A DNA stretch of 64,000 nt from NCBI RefSeq assembly GCF_043641665.1, contig NC_092202.1, positions 16,356,036 through 16,420,035 of the forward strand. Reading direction: 5' to 3'. The notes below the pieces were generated by a model, which saw only the letters and a program-made list of their open reading frames with translations, had not been told where the DNA came from and did no database searches. The DNA is from Enoplosus armatus (lineage: Eukaryota; Chordata; Actinopteri; Centrarchiformes; Enoplosidae). Position numbers and translations under genes: made by a program. Positions 1 through 12,448 of this stretch are shown in pieces (the stretch's first letter is position 1; each line of letters opens with the position of its first letter).

Positions 1-1048
1 CACGACATGGCTGCAGGGAGAGAGGGAGGAACGAGAAAGAGGAAACAACAGGGGAATGGCTGGTTCTCATGTGGCTACGCATAGCTTTCAGCAGCGGAAC
101 ACATGCTTTTCTGTGTCAAGCTGTGTCTAAAGGTCACTTTGCATGTGTTTTATTTTTGTTTCAAGAGGAAGCAAAACCTACAATTTTTCCTGATGCCTCA
201 CAGCTCAACTCAGCTCGTCAGCAACATTAGTATGGGAACCATATACACAAGAGACTAGCTTAACTTTCAATTTCCAAGTGTTTTCACACAGCCAGTCTCT
301 CAAAAAGAATATGTGCAAACACTTGGTTAAACCCCCAGAGGATGAGAGCAAAGTGCTCCACCAAAGTATGTCTGTAAACCTACTGAATTATTGATGATTA
401 ATCACATAGAAAGGAGCCAGGGTGGACACATCACAGCTGTCATATCCTAAATGTCAGCAACTCCGAAATGGCCTTGAAATGGGGAGAGTAGCAACGAAAA
501 AAACTTCAAAATGAAAGAGGACTTTAGGAAAGTCTGGTTTGAAAAAATGGCAAGTGACAGCTCATGCTGAATGAATTGTCCAACAATGACACTGACAGAT
601 ATCTGTGTGAACCTGCTTTCACACCAAACATGCAAGTGCGACATTGCACAGGGACATCTCCTGAGCAGCTGCATGAGTCATAACATTGCACTCTGGGCTG
701 ATCTTCCACAAGCTTTTTACAGCCAAAGTTCAGCTATATTGAAATTTAACCCCAAACCCCATCCTAGCAGCCCAGCATCCCTACGGATGAATGCAACTCA
801 ACCGCCAACGTTATTTGTCATATTGTCAAAACAATTCCTGTTCTCAGGCAATGACAATGATCATACAGAAATGTACCAAGGAAATCAAACATAAACAGTT
901 ACAATATAAGAAAATATATATAACGTATGTAAATACATAAGTTGGGCCAGCAATTAGCAAACAAGCCTCGACAACTTTACACTGCAAAAAGTGAAATCTA
1001 AGTAAGATGAAATATCTTAAATCAAAGGAGTATATGATTTATATATAG

Positions 1049-1089
1049 AATAATATATAATGATATTATATATCATATATATATATATA
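1049..1089. repeat. imperfect (AT)n microsatellite
   Basis: Alternating A/T run with a palindromic core, broken by single-base interruptions. Confidence 0.8.
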
Positions 1090-4000
1090 ACACGGTTTGA
1101 TCATCCCTGACAATTACAAACTGCTTTTGTCAAAGTTCAGATTTTCTCATTTCAACCATCTTATCATTTTCACATCTTCACATATTGAGAACAAATAATG
1201 GCCAAATAGAATTCACTGTTTTATTGTCAGTCTTATAGTCCTCAATAAAGAAGTGAAAAGAATTGTGAGATTCATTTCTCTCTCATTTCGAGTAGTAGCA
1301 CATGTACATTTATCTTAGTCAGGATTACTTATATAATACAATACAATATATTTCTCTGTAAATTCCAGGGTATATAACCTTATTTCAGGACGATTGGATG
1401 CTAAATTTAAGCACATCTTCCTACATAGAGAAATAAATTCCTAACCATTTTCTTTGTATCTAGATAGATTTTTTTAATATTTGCCAAAACCACAATCTTT
1501 CCCCAACTTTAACCATACTGTAGTTACGTATATACAGGTACACAAAGATACTGTAATAAGAGAATTCTGATTTTTAAAAGTTTGTTTTAAAAGCATATGA
1601 ATGTAACCCCTGGTTTTGCTGAATCGTCCAATATCGAAGTGCTTTTATGGCGAGAGGGTTTCATCCTATAGTAAGTTGTTTTGTAGGATCGTATTTCTTT
1701 ACTTAATGCCTCCTCCTATGCTCTGACTTAAGCAAACTGCGTGCAAATGCGCAATTTATGCAGAGCTAGTATTAGCTAGTATTATTGATTTGAGTTTAAG
1801 CCTGATTAAACAGAATTGGTTGAGAGCTCTTTTGAGTGTTTTTTTCCCGGTGTGATCAACTTCACAACTTCACAAACAGAGGTAGCATGCATAAAAAAAA
1901 TATCTCCTTTTGGCTTATTCAAACCCCAGTCTTCTACTTTAGGTTATTTTCCATTAGCAGAGTAGCTTCTGTTACTGTTGAACTGCTTTTACCATCATAT
2001 TGTTAATAATTACTTTCAAGGCCCTCTCCTTTATGATAACTCTGAACAAAGAAGAGAAATTTGCTTCAGAGAAAATTATCCAGTTGCCATTATAGTTTTT
2101 TTTTTTCTTATGGAAAGCAGGGGACACATTTGGCGGTCAGAAAGAGACTGAAGAGGGACAAGCAAACTGCTATTTCACTGTCAATCACACGAAAGAATAG
2201 TGTAGTCTATCTGAAATTACAAAAATTGTTCTTCATCATAGGGATATCATCTGAACATAATGTGACCACATCTGAATATCTTGCCTTTCTCTTTGAAGCT
2301 CTTTGAACTGCCAATCACTGAAGTGATGACAGTAAATCTGCAGTATCATTCAGTCTATTACTCTTTTTCCCATTGTACTTTTTTTTGGAAACCTTTTCAC
2401 TCCTGTCTGTTTATTCATCTTTTTCTTCTGACTTTGTTCTTTTGGGCTTTGTTCTTTTCCATCTCAGGTGACAGAAGGCATTTTCAAAACTGCTGTCAAT
2501 TTGTTTTTGCCGGTGTCCAAGGAGTTGTTGCTTTGTAGCATTTATGCATCAGTTTCGTTACATTTCACACCGCAATTGTAGTTTACTGTGTTAACAAAGG
2601 TTGTTTTGGAATAGTCACTGCTCGAGAAATGAACTCTCCATTGAAATTTAATTAGAAACTTAATCCATAATCACAGGGTGTTTATGCCACAGTGCACAGT
2701 GGTTTGGAGACACATCACGATAGGGTCTCGGCCTCATTTCTGAATTTTCAACAAAAACTTACAAACAGAGAAAATGCTCCAGGGTGGGAGCTCTGAACCC
2801 GCTACTATAGGTTTAAAACCTCCAAAGAACACAGCACTTTGAAAATGTGATGACTGCATAGAGAGGGTGAGGGGTCTTGTCTTGGCCCACTTATTTATAC
2901 AGTATGTTTCCTCTTTGTTCTGAGATGGAATTAATGAAGCTATTAAAACAACAATCTCTGGGACTGTGAGGTTATATGAGAAATCTCTATAAAACAGACA
3001 TTGCTAATCATCCTATTCTTGCTGATCTTGTAACTTAGCAATTTCCCCAAAACTTCAAAGGCTGATAAAGATTTGAAGTATTTGCATGAGGGCACTAAAA
3101 GAGCCAGGCGGAGGCAGATGCCCTAAGCCATTTCGTTCAGTCCTTATCTTCACTTCTGACCCCTTCACTCTGTATATAAATTAAATATTTAAGCTCTCCC
3201 TTCCTCCAGACAGATTCTATCGCCTGTGATTGATGTATCTCTCTGCTTACAGCTAATTTTTTTGTGGTTCTGTCAGTGCTGTGCTCACTTGAAGTGAATA
3301 CTGTGATATTTCACTTTTCAACTTTACAATCCCTCCTGGCAGGGGATTGAATCCCACTGGAACTTTGCTTATTTCCTTCTTCTTCCATGCGCTGTGTCCT
3401 TCCAGACTTAATGTCTCAATAAAGGGCAGGAGTGCCCATACGTGAGTGTTGTGCTACAATAAACAAGGAGATTGTAATATCTTCATCTTTCTACGGCTGA
3501 TTGTGATGTGGGGCTCATATAAAGAATGCTACTATTCAAGAATCACGGTGGATTATTGAACTGTGGCGGCTCGCTTTTTATTATATACTCAAATACATCA
3601 TAAAAATATTTGTAAGTATAGTGTAAGTAATTATGTAGCGTTCCAAGAGCTGAATAGGCATGACCAGTCCTGCCATGAGAGTCTTTGGTGTCATTTAAGA
3701 ACCTTTGTCACTCTTTCAGGCCCTGTCAAATTAAAACAGTCCACTGGACCTTTTTATGGAGTAGAAAACACTTCCCTGTTAATCACAAACAATTCTTCAG
3801 TTCTGACATCAGGCAGGAAGTCCTCAAGAGCACTCAGCAGTCCTCAGCAGGGGGTGCCATGCTGACTAGTGGCCGAGGACATAATTGAGGACACCAGCTC
3901 AGACGGCGCTTGACTTGATGTCCTCTGCGCTTGACAGCACTTCTCCAGGTGAGGCCCTGCTGCTTAGAGAATTGCTGAGGTACAGATGTTATGGGAGTGT

Positions 4001-4334
4001 TATGTGTTTTCAGAGTGCAAGTCTTTAAAAATAGCATCTGGACGGGGCTCAGATTTGGATAAGCCGTTAATGGACCAAGAAATGTCTTACACTGGAGTCC
4101 ACTGGATTGTTTTCTTTTGTTCTGATATCTTAGGTACCTTATGGCCTTATGACTGAGCTGATGATGGCACTTTCAGTCCCACAAATGAAACTGTTGGTCC
4201 ATGCACTCCGGTACACAAAAGCGCTTTCTGATCTGATGCCGCCTTTGCCAGGACGACATCCTTTGTCTGTGCCTCCCAAAACTGTTACCAATGACTTGAA
4301 AAAAGTAATAATAATTTACGATGTGACATCACTA

Positions 4335-4465
4335 TGGTCAAGGTTTGGTTAGGTTTAGGCACAAAACCAACTTGGTTAGGGTTACGTAAAGATCATAGTG
4401 TGCGTTAAAATAAATACTTAGCGAAGGTTAGGGACCAATCATGGTCATGCTTTAAAAAAACAATG
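4335..4465. repeat. decayed dispersed repeat ('ttaggtttaggcacaaaa' family)
   Basis: Carries the words 'ggttaggtttaggcacaaaa', 'cttggttagg' and 'atcatggt'. The same words occur in the same order at 25075-25205, and related pieces lie near 31305, 35000-35160 and 40930-41060. The element class is not known to me. Confidence 0.5.
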
Positions 4466-4717
4466 TTGAGTGAAACGTGTTAGCCCATGTTAGCATCAGT
4501 GCTAAAAGCTACTGATTGGGTGTGGACATTGATAATTCAGTGTAGATTCATGTAAGATTTGTTTAAAATAATATAAAATAATAAATGTCTGATCTCTGCC
4601 TTTATTTCTTTCTTTTTATTGTATTTGTCTTTATGATATCTGGCAAAGATCGAACAGATGTGTAATGGAAACGGAGCTTTCTGATCTTAAATCACTTTTA
4701 GCATGTCGTACTTGAAC

Positions 4718-5022
4718 CCCGCCCCCCCCGAACACAAACACAAGTTACAAGTTATACGTTATATTAACGAACATCACCCCTGTCCCCCCTGCGTTACATT
4801 AACGCACCCACCCCCTACTAGAGACTATCTGGACACTTTACTTTACTTTGGTCACTGCACTGTTTGTTATTGTTATTTATCTTATCTTATTTTTATTCTT
4901 ATTTTACCTTTTATATTCTACATATTTGTTGTCAAAACAATAGCACCTTCAGACCACGGCAAATTCCTTGTTATGTATGTTACTTGGCAATAAACAGTTT
5001 CTGATTCTGATTCTGAACCTTC
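4718..5022 (+). mobile_element. 5'-truncated LINE 3' end (same family as 43797-45305)
   Basis: A solo 3' UTR of the LINE whose RT part lies at 43797-45305. Shared words include 'gttatattaacg', 'ttacattaacgcaccc', 'aaattccttgtaatgtat'-like sequence, an AATAAA ('ggcaataaacag') and the tandem tail 'tgattctgattctga'. The copy begins in a run of C and CA-rich sequence at 4718-4745. The open frame through it resembles the one at 21033-21296 only because both are the same repeat. Confidence 0.85.
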
Positions 5023-6471
5023 ATTTCGACCACACACTGAGCACTCAACAATTAGAAAACAGGTTTGTGCAAACACTTGCCCAGGTGACAGCCCTGTAGA
5101 GACGACTGTTAAAGAAAATTGCTGAAGGAGAGCGTGCTGAGCCTCCAGTCTCAAAGTTTATTTACGACTTGAAGTGTGTCAAGGGTCCTTGGGAGCCCTC
5201 TCCTGCAAAGGGTCTTGAGCAGATCTTTAATGGAGTTCTCAACGAAGCAATGGGGAGAGACAAAGAGAGGGTGACATTGTCTCCGTCTGAAGACTCACCT
5301 CTCTCTAATTGCCTCAAGTCCTATTGATTACCAATGGCCCCTTTTCACACCCTTTCCTTGTGATCCCTTCACACTGCGTGTAATCCCCTCACAGAGCTTA
5401 CAGACCCACTCGTTTTCTGTTTTCTGGTGTGATTAGCAGTATTGATCAAAGCGCGCACACGTGTTTGTTTGTACGTGTGTAGGAGCACCTAATGAACGTG
5501 ATCACTCATATTTTGGACGCTGAAAAAAAAGGATGTAAACACACGGCTGCATGCTGATATTTAGTTAAAGGGAACAAAGCATTTGATGATCAACACTGGC
5601 TGTGTGTAACACACACAGCCTAAATCCACCGCCTTACACAAAAGAATGCACACCTGCTCTTGCAACAACAGCAATAACACACACAAACACCTACACACAG
5701 ATTCCAGCAAGATGCCCCCCGAACCTGAGCTTCCATCACTCTCCTCCTGCATTACCAGACATCCTACTGTCACAACACACACTGTCACTGCTTGACGCTC
5801 TCTTCCCCCGTTCTCTCTGTCCCTAAGGGAAATTAAGATGCCTCCGTTCCCATGCAATTAAATGCTCATGTGTGTGCATTAAGATGAGATGGCAGACATT
5901 TGGAGAGGGGACTGGAGCGGAGAGTGAGAAAAGTGACATCTACAAGTACATCTAATCTCCCTGTATCTCGTCATCGACTGGAACGACCCTGGATGGACCC
6001 CGGCGACAACTCCTCCCATTTAGACAAGCCACCACAGTTGGCAATCCAGTCGTGTCTCAGCTTAAGTCACCGACTGCACTTCTTGGCTCCTCCTTCAGGT
6101 AATCTGCTGCCTGCATTTTGAAATTCACTGGAGTTATTCTGTCCTCGCAGATGCGTCACACTGCATAGAAAGCTAACACGAGACTCAGTAGGCTGTACTT
6201 TACTGAAGTTTAGGTTGTGAAACCGAAAGCACAAACCCAAGAATACATAACAAGTTACACAGTTACATTGAAATATGCGTTTCAATATTCTTCTTACACA
6301 GGTTTCCGATTGAGGTAAGTGACAGTTAGCCTACGTAATTTACACAGACCAACTACCATACACAGTGTTAATAATGTTTTAACTAAGAAAGCAGCCAATG
6401 CTAGCGAGATGCTTAACGGATTAGCTCAACCGCTAGTTAGCTCGTCTTATTAACTTGCAACAACAGACCCT
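5023..6471. other. no gene seen
   Basis: Intronic sequence with CA-rich patches (5600-5710) but no clean microsatellite or recognisable element. The short open frames on both strands lack family features. Confidence 0.6.
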
Positions 6472-6946
6472 TTTAGACTTAGACTTTTTATTAATCCCAC
6501 AGCGTGGAAATTTACACGTCACAGCAGCAAAGACAGAAAGGTGCAGAAACACACAGCAGACAGCACTGTGTCAATAAGAATTAGAAGTATAATAAATACA
6601 GATATAAAAAATATGGGGGACAAAATAAATATATACATGGAAAAATATAAAGTATGTACAAATTGTGCAGATTTATGTGCAGTTAAACAGTCTTATAGCC
6701 GTAGGAATGAACGACCTGCGGTAGCGCTCCTTCTTACACCGTGGGTATAACAGTCTGCTGCTAAAGAAGCTGCTCAGGGCCCCCACAGTCTCGTGCAGGG
6801 GGTGAGAGGTGTTGTCCATGATGGATGTCAGCTTGGCTAACATCCTCCTCTCCCCCACCTCCTCAATGGAGTCCAGCGAGCAGTCCAGAACAGAGCCGGC
6901 TCGCCTAATCAGTCTATTGAGCCTCCTCCTATCCCTGTCCGTGCTG

Positions 6947-6962
6947 CCCCCCCCCCCCCCCC
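6947..6962. repeat. C16 homopolymer in the RT coding region
   Basis: Sixteen Cs on the plus strand, read as a glycine run in the LINE RT thumb region. It is prone to slippage in vivo and to sequencing error, so its length should be treated with caution. Confidence 0.9.
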
Positions 6963-7677
6963 AGCAGACCACAGCATAGAAGATAGCCGAAGCTACCACA
7001 GCGTCATAAAAAGTCCGGAGCAGTTTCCTGCACACACCGGAGGACCTCAGCCTCCTCAGCAGGTGGAGGCGGTTTTGACCCTTCTTGTACAGGGCCTGAG
7101 TGTGGTCAGACCAGTCCAGTTTATTGGTCAGGAGAACACCCAGGAATTTGTAGTTCTCCACCACCTCAATGTCCAAACCCTGGATGTTCACCGGTGCGAT
7201 ACTGGATGACTTCCTCCTGAAGTCGATCATCATCTCCTTCGTCTTGCTGGCGTTGATGTGAAGCTGGTTGAGCTCACACCAGTTGACAAAGTCGCTGATG
7301 ACCTCCTTGTATTCCAGGTCGTTCCCCTCAGACACACATCCAACGATGGCAGTGTCGTCAGAGAACTTCTGGATGTGACAGCTGACAGTGTTGTGTCTGA
7401 GGTCCGAGGTGTAGAGGGTGAAGAGGAATGGAGAGAGAACCGTACCCTTGGGGGCCCCCGTGCTGCAGACCACCACATCAGACACACAGTCCCGGAGCCT
7501 CACATACTGTGGTCTGTTGGTGAGGTAGTCAATTGTCCATGAAGCCAGGTGACGGTCCACTCCCGCTCCCTCCAACTTCACCCTCAGCAGTGCTGGCTGG
7601 ATGGTGTTGAAGGCACTGAAGAAGTCAAAGAACATGATCCTCACAGTGCTTCCAGTGTTGTCCAGGTGGGAAAGGGA

Positions 7678-7722
7678 TCTATGTAGTAGGTAGATGACGG
7701 CGTCATCTACCTACTACATAGA
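7678..7722. repeat. 45-bp near-perfect palindrome inside the LINE RT
   Basis: Two 22-bp arms (7678-7699 and 7701-7722) are perfect reverse complements around the single base at 7700. The centre 'gatgacg-g-cgtcatc' is native to the LINE (the VDDAV codons). The outer arm on the 7701-7722 side is also present as native RT sequence, so the other copy is an inverted duplication. It is part of a 26-bp insertion, which shifts the frame by two. Confidence 0.95.
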
Positions 7723-8379
7723 AGGTAGTCATCTACCCCGATTTCAGGACGGTAAGCAAACTGGAGGGGGTCCAGCGTTGTGCTCACCAGGGGTCGCAGG
7801 TGTCTGAGGATGATCGTCTCCATGGTCTTCATAAGGTGAGAGGTCAGGGCGACAGGCCTGTAGTGGTTGAGTTCCCTGGGGTGCGCCGCTTTTGGTACCG
7901 GGACCACGCAGGAAGTCTTCCACAGGGCCGGGACTTTCTCCAGACTGAGGCTCATGTTGAACATGTGCATGACCACCCCACAGAGCTGGTCTGCACAATC
8001 CTTGAGCAGTCTGGGGCTGATTCCGTCCGGCCCAGAGGCCTTTCTCACCTTGATGGATCTCAGCTGCCTTCTCACCTGGTCTGCTGTTAAGGAGAGGAGG
8101 GTGGGGGGTGACGGGGTGCGGTGGGGTGGGGGGAGTTGTAGACTGGTGACAGTCTGGTGTTAATAAGGAAGGGAAGAGCAGGGGGGTGGAGTGGAGGGCA
8201 GCTTGAGGAGGTGTGAAGAGGGGGCAGGATAGGTGGGGGAGGGAGACTGGGCAGAGTCGAATCTGTTGAAAAACAGGTTCAGTTGGTTAGCCCAGTCCCT
8301 GTCTCCACTGTCCTGGTGACTCCCCTCACCTTTTCCATGTCCAGAGATCTTCTTAAGTCCTCTCCAGACATCCCTGGTG

Positions 8380-9510
8380 TTATTCTGCCCCAGATGTTCC
8401 TCCAGTTTCCTCCTGTAGCTCTCCTTGCCCTTCCTTATTTGTTCCCGGAGCTGCTTCTGGATGCTCCGCAGCTGCTTTGTCCCCCGACCTAAAGGCCCTC
8501 TTCTTCTCATTCAGCAGGGCCTTAATGTCAGGGGTCACCCAGGGTTTGTTGTTGGGAAAGCACTGTACCTTCTTGGAAGGCACCGTATTCTCCACACAGA
8601 AGTTGATATAGTCCGTAATGCAGTGGGTCAAACTGTCAATGTCCTCCCCATGAGGGCAGCAGAGTGCTTCCCAGTCTGTTGTTTCAAAGCAGTCCCTGAG
8701 CCTTGCACTGGCCTCCTCAGACCACACCATCACTGACCTCTCCACAGGTGGGTGTTTATTCACTAGGGGGGTGTAGTCCGGACGGAGGTGAATGAGGTTG
8801 TGATCAGATCGGCCAAGCGGGGGGAGGGGGAGTGAGGTGTATGCATCCTTGGTGTTTGCATACAGTAGGTCCAGAGTTTTATTGTCCCTGGTGTGGCATT
8901 TCACATATTGGGTGAAGGTGGGGAGAGTGGCAGACAGGGAAGCGTGATTGAAGTCACCGGAGATGAGGGGGAGGGCTTGGGGGTGCCGAGTCTGTAGCTG
9001 AGAGACGACAGTGTGGATGAGCTCGCAGGCTGCAGCAGCATCGGCCGATGGAGGGATGTACATAGTTATAGCAATAACTGCGAGAACTCCCTCGGGAGGT
9101 AGTATGGCCGAATACCAACAGCTAGCAGCTCAATGTCTCTGGTGTAGCGCTGCTCCTTGACGCTGATGTGTCCCGGGTTGCACCATCTCTCGTTTACAAA
9201 CATAGCAACACCCCCGCCCTTCTTCTTAACGCTCTCCGCAGCTTTCCTGTCGGCCCGAACAAGATGAAAGCCATCCAGGGTTGCGTTTGAGTCCAGGGAA
9301 AGTTCATTCATCCACGTCTCGGTGAAGCACATGAGACTGCACTCACGATACTCCCTCTGAAGCCGGGTTAGCGTCGTTAGCTCGTCCATCTTGTTGGGGA
9401 GTGATCTTACGTTCCCCATGATGACAGACGGTATACATGGTTTATACCGTCTTTTCCGCTCCCGATGCTTTATTCCAGCTCTGCAGCCTCTCCTCCTTCT
9501 CTTTATCTCC
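8380..9510 (-). pseudogene. LINE apurinic-type endonuclease domain, broken
   Basis: The reading starts upstream of the ATG at 9417-9419, with residues such as RRGCRAGIKHRERKRR continuing in frame into MGNVRSLPNKMDEL. That ATG is therefore internal. The first part carries NVRSLPNK and the FTETWM box typical of the EEP fold. After a stop and frame change at 9063-9066 the second part carries SGDFNH and GRSDHN, the GDFN and SDH motifs of the endonuclease active site. A further frame change in 8380-8510 leads to the linker. In an intact element this domain nicks target DNA to prime reverse transcription. The same open stretch ends in an unrelated frame at 8380, so the last residues there are not native. 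Confidence 0.85.
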
Positions 9511-10740
9511 GCGGGGATGTCCAGTCTGTCCGCGCTGAGAAGCGGTGTGCGGCTCAGGGCTAACAGCTGATCCCGAGTGTAAACAATGGATCCGTGAATG
9601 AATGTTTCCCGAGGCAGAGTCCAAAAGTCCGAAAAACAGCAACAGGCAAACTACTAATGTCACCAGATGAACATCCATAGTTGCGTACTTGCTCTGAGGG
9701 GTCGGTGCATATGAAAATAAATTTAAAAAGTACCCAAAAAACACACTTAAGAGTCAAAAAACAGATCGAAAGTTACGGAGCTGCTGTAACAGGCTGCCAC
9801 CAGCGCGGCGCCATTTTACTGTTTAACAGTGTTTTTTTGAAGCACATAAACTAAAAAACAAAGGTAAGTAACCATATTCACAGACAAATCTACTCCAAGG
9901 ATCAAACCAAAAAATGACACGCTGGTGTCAGAACAGGATTGAATAACTGGAACGTGGGCCGGGAGTGGTGCATGTGGTGTGTTGTAGTATGTGGAATACT
10001 GAAAGAGTGCCAAAATACCAAAAGATTGGGAAAAGTGCACGTCAAGATCAGTAACATGAAGCAGCACCACAAGCGCTGTCACAAAAATAAAAGCCATAAT
10101 ATATTCCAACCAAAGAAAGGACGCATTTTAAGCATTAAGCAAATGAGGTGTGATGGTTTCGCTTCTTTATGAAGTGATTCCATGGAAAATTGGTGCATTC
10201 TGTATGTTGTCCATTCATTCTCAGTGTCCCTGGGTCAGAGCCATGGGTGTAGGTGGATATACTGTGTGCATTCCTGTCACAGTATATTTGTCAGCTCAGT
10301 ATTCCTATTTTTTATTAGCTCACTGAGGATATGGATTTTCGTCGAATGCTAGTGTTCAGTGGCAATACAGGAGGTAGTGTGTCCAATGTAGCAAAGCTGA
10401 AAGTAACAGGTGGGCTACATTGAACATCGACAGACTGCATGTAAGCAGCGGCGTGTGGTCCATTAAGGGCATTGGGGTGCCGTCCCTCCTGCAATTCCAA
10501 TTGTGAAATACATATTTTTATGAATTGTTTTGCTGTGTGTGTGTGTACATTTAAGTTGTTACTCTCACATAAATCATACATTATAACAGAAACGTGCAAT
10601 GTCTAATAAACAAGTGCTGCCTACAGTCTTTGTCTGTGTGTGCACTTATCTCCGCCCGACGACGGTATGTGTGTAATATGTTTGGCTTTCCCTGGTGGCC
10701 CCTGATTGGTTGACACGGCACTAGAAAATAACTGGATCTG

Positions 10741-10795
10741 GGGCGGAAAATTGTTTGCCCAAGAAATGTTGCCCAATTGGACGATTTTCCGCCCA
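10741..10795. repeat. short inverted repeat (11-bp arms)
   Basis: GGGCGGAAAAT at the left and ATTTTCCGCCC at the right, with a loop of about 30 bases. The function is unknown; it may be chance. Confidence 0.5.
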
Positions 10796-11724
10796 TTTAG
10801 GTGGCTGTAGGATGGTTTCATGTCGGTAAAAATTAGCTTGGGTGGGTTGACAAAACTTTAGCCTGATTTGTCATGGTGCAGATGTTTTTCTTATTTTTTC
10901 AATACTAATAATTACGTTTTTGAACCAACCTGGCAACACTGCCCAAGTAGCAAGAAGAAGTACTGAAACGGAGCGGAAGAGAGTGACAGACGGACAGAAC
11001 AAGTCACATAGTTTGGTTTCTCTACGGCGGCCTGCTCGCGCATCAAACAAAGCTTTTGCTAGCCTGCTTGCTTTTCGTGGTTGTAAATTGGCTGTGTGTC
11101 AAACTCCGACACAGACAACCGAGGACAGAAGCAGCGCGCCCGTTAATGACACCAAAAGGCGGTACAGACTCTCAGCATAGTATTTTTACATGACAATGTG
11201 GCGGATAGCATGCTAAGATTTAGTAGCCCCACCTAGTGGAAAAGCCATGTCACTGCATGTAAGTGATGTTATTAAGCAAATGCCGGCAGGGTGATCAAGA
11301 CCCCAAAGTGGAAGCTCTGTTTGATACAAAGAAGCCAATATACAGTGTGGCTACTCAAAATCTAGACACTTTATGACCCATTTCTGTGTAAAAGGACTGC
11401 GCACACCTCACGTAAAAAATAAAAATAGAAGACTGACCCATTTTTATGCTTGTAGAGCGGACCTCCGCATTGCATACGCACCACTTATGCGCTGCTCTCA
11501 CGCCTTCTGTAGCCAGAGTGATTATAGTTGAAATGTAGTGTTGCAGCATCCGCTCCGCATATGTTACATGTTACAATGTAGCCCGCCAGTAAGGGTGTGG
11601 ACGTCTGGGTGTGAAGCACGTACGGCTTTCACACAGCAGACTTGACTTTGCATCCTGGCGCAATCCAGCACGAAATGTTCACTTTTGTTTTTAACCACAA
11701 CCAGTCTTCCCCTCATCTCATGTG

Positions 11725-12030
11725 TTTAAAGGGGCACTCCACTAATTGTACACGAGGTTCAGTTTACTTCTCATGAGGAGTACTATACACGTCTTCTGTG
11801 GCTCAGGAGGAGCTTTGTAAAGCCTGAGAAAATAACTAATTTGAGACTACAAACTTGGGGAACATCTTGAGTTTGAAACATGTGGGTGTTTATTAGGCAG
11901 TGGGAGCTTTCCAGTTGCAGTATAAGCATTGTAGGATCCAGGCTTTTTGGGCATGACTTCCTCTAGGGGTTAAAAGTCAGGATATCTAGGCCTCTGCTGC
12001 TTCAGTTTTGAACATTTTTGAATCTATCTC
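11725..12030. repeat. possible dispersed repeat ('aaggggcactccac' type)
   Basis: Opens with 'aaaggggcactccactaat' and continues with words I associate with repeats common in percomorph genomes. A similar opening ('ggggaactacatcgatttta') lies at 57841. Class and boundaries are unknown. Confidence 0.35.
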
Positions 12031-12448
12031 TGGCAAGTATGCCACTTAAGTACCCTAACCTTTACTATAACTTAACCACAGTTTACCTGCTCTACCCACA
12101 AGCGTCCCCTAATCTTAATCACACTATAGTTGCCATTCACAGATATTGTAGGAAAAAAATAAGATGATGCCTCCATGTTTTATCTAATTTTAACCAGCAG
12201 TTTGTCTTTAGTTTCAGTGGATAATTTTTCCCAAATCACACATCTTTAACTAGATGTCTTGTAATTCCTACTCAGCCTTCCAGTGTAAATATTAATTTAG
12301 GCCTCCAGCTCACTCTTTCAACAACACACTAGAGCAAAGCTTTTTAATTTCATCTAAAATTGTCAGTTTTAGAGGAGAAACACTCTAGTACATTTCAGCG
12401 AGCTCGTGGGGAACAATATTCGGCTCATTAATGAATACATCCGCCTAC

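Larger units (their letters stand above)
1..4690. other. no gene seen; AT-rich intronic sequence
   Basis: The open frames here are short and unlike known proteins. There is a mixed AT-rich stretch with TA repeats at 1049-1089. A decayed repeat with 'taggtttaggcacaaaa' lies at 4335-4465. Nothing else is supported. Confidence 0.6.
6673..8162 (-). pseudogene. LINE reverse transcriptase domain, frameshifted
   Basis: After the stop at 8160-8162 the frame reopens with RKASGPDGISPRLLKDC (8050-8000), VPVPKAAHPRELNHYRPVAL (fingers region) and PLQFAYRPEIGVDD. It then breaks at the palindrome at 7678-7722. The next frame has motif A as FFDFFSAFNTI, motif B as GAPKGTVLSPFLF and motif C as KFSDDTAIVG. 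Motif B normally reads GxPQG, so the Lys replaces a conserved Gln. The C-terminal thumb region includes YKFLGVLL and CWGGGGGS; the glycine run comes from a C16 tract (6947-6962 on the plus strand). The protein ends at 6673 with RSFIPTAIRLFNCT, a normal end for this family. It is not functional as it stands. Confidence 0.9.
6472..9817 (-). mobile_element. near full-length L2/CR1-type non-LTR retrotransposon, inactive
   Basis: About 3.35 kb read right to left. The 5' end starts near 9817 with AATGGCGCCGCGCTGGTGG. An endonuclease region (about 9510-8380), a linker and a reverse transcriptase (about 8110-6673) follow. The short 3' UTR ends in the direct repeat 'gtctaagtctaa' near 6475, in place of poly(A). 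The order EN then RT, the FSDD box and the short tandem tail fit the L2/CR1 group; the exact clade is uncertain. No clear target duplication was seen. Breaks: a frame change near 9064, another near 8400-8510, an in-frame stop at 8160-8162, a 26-bp insertion near 7697-7722, and a Gln-to-Lys change in RT motif B. It sits in the intron in the same orientation as the host gene. Confidence 0.9.
1..12448 (-). other. intron of the sorcs2-like gene, downstream side
   Basis: Everything from the donor at 12448 to the window start is inferred intron, because no further exon with splice sites and SorCS-like residues was recognised. It holds a LINE tail (4718-5022), the large LINE (6472-9817) and a possible dispersed repeat (11725-12030). 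The rest is AT-rich unique-looking sequence. Confidence 0.6.
9818..12448. other. no gene seen between the LINE and the sorcs2 exon
   Basis: Unique-looking intron. It contains a short hairpin near 10741-10795 (arms 'gggcggaaaat' and 'attttccgccc') and a possible dispersed repeat at 11725-12030. The frame at 10920-11180 has no recognisable motif. Confidence 0.6.

Noticed and set aside
4703..4993. Small protein similar to the frame at 21033-21296
   Set aside because: The similarity exists because both are copies of one LINE 3' UTR; the frames are by-products.
9442..9744. Separate 100-codon gene with a hydrophobic start
   Set aside because: It lies inside the 5' part of the LINE and is probably a shifted frame of its leader region.
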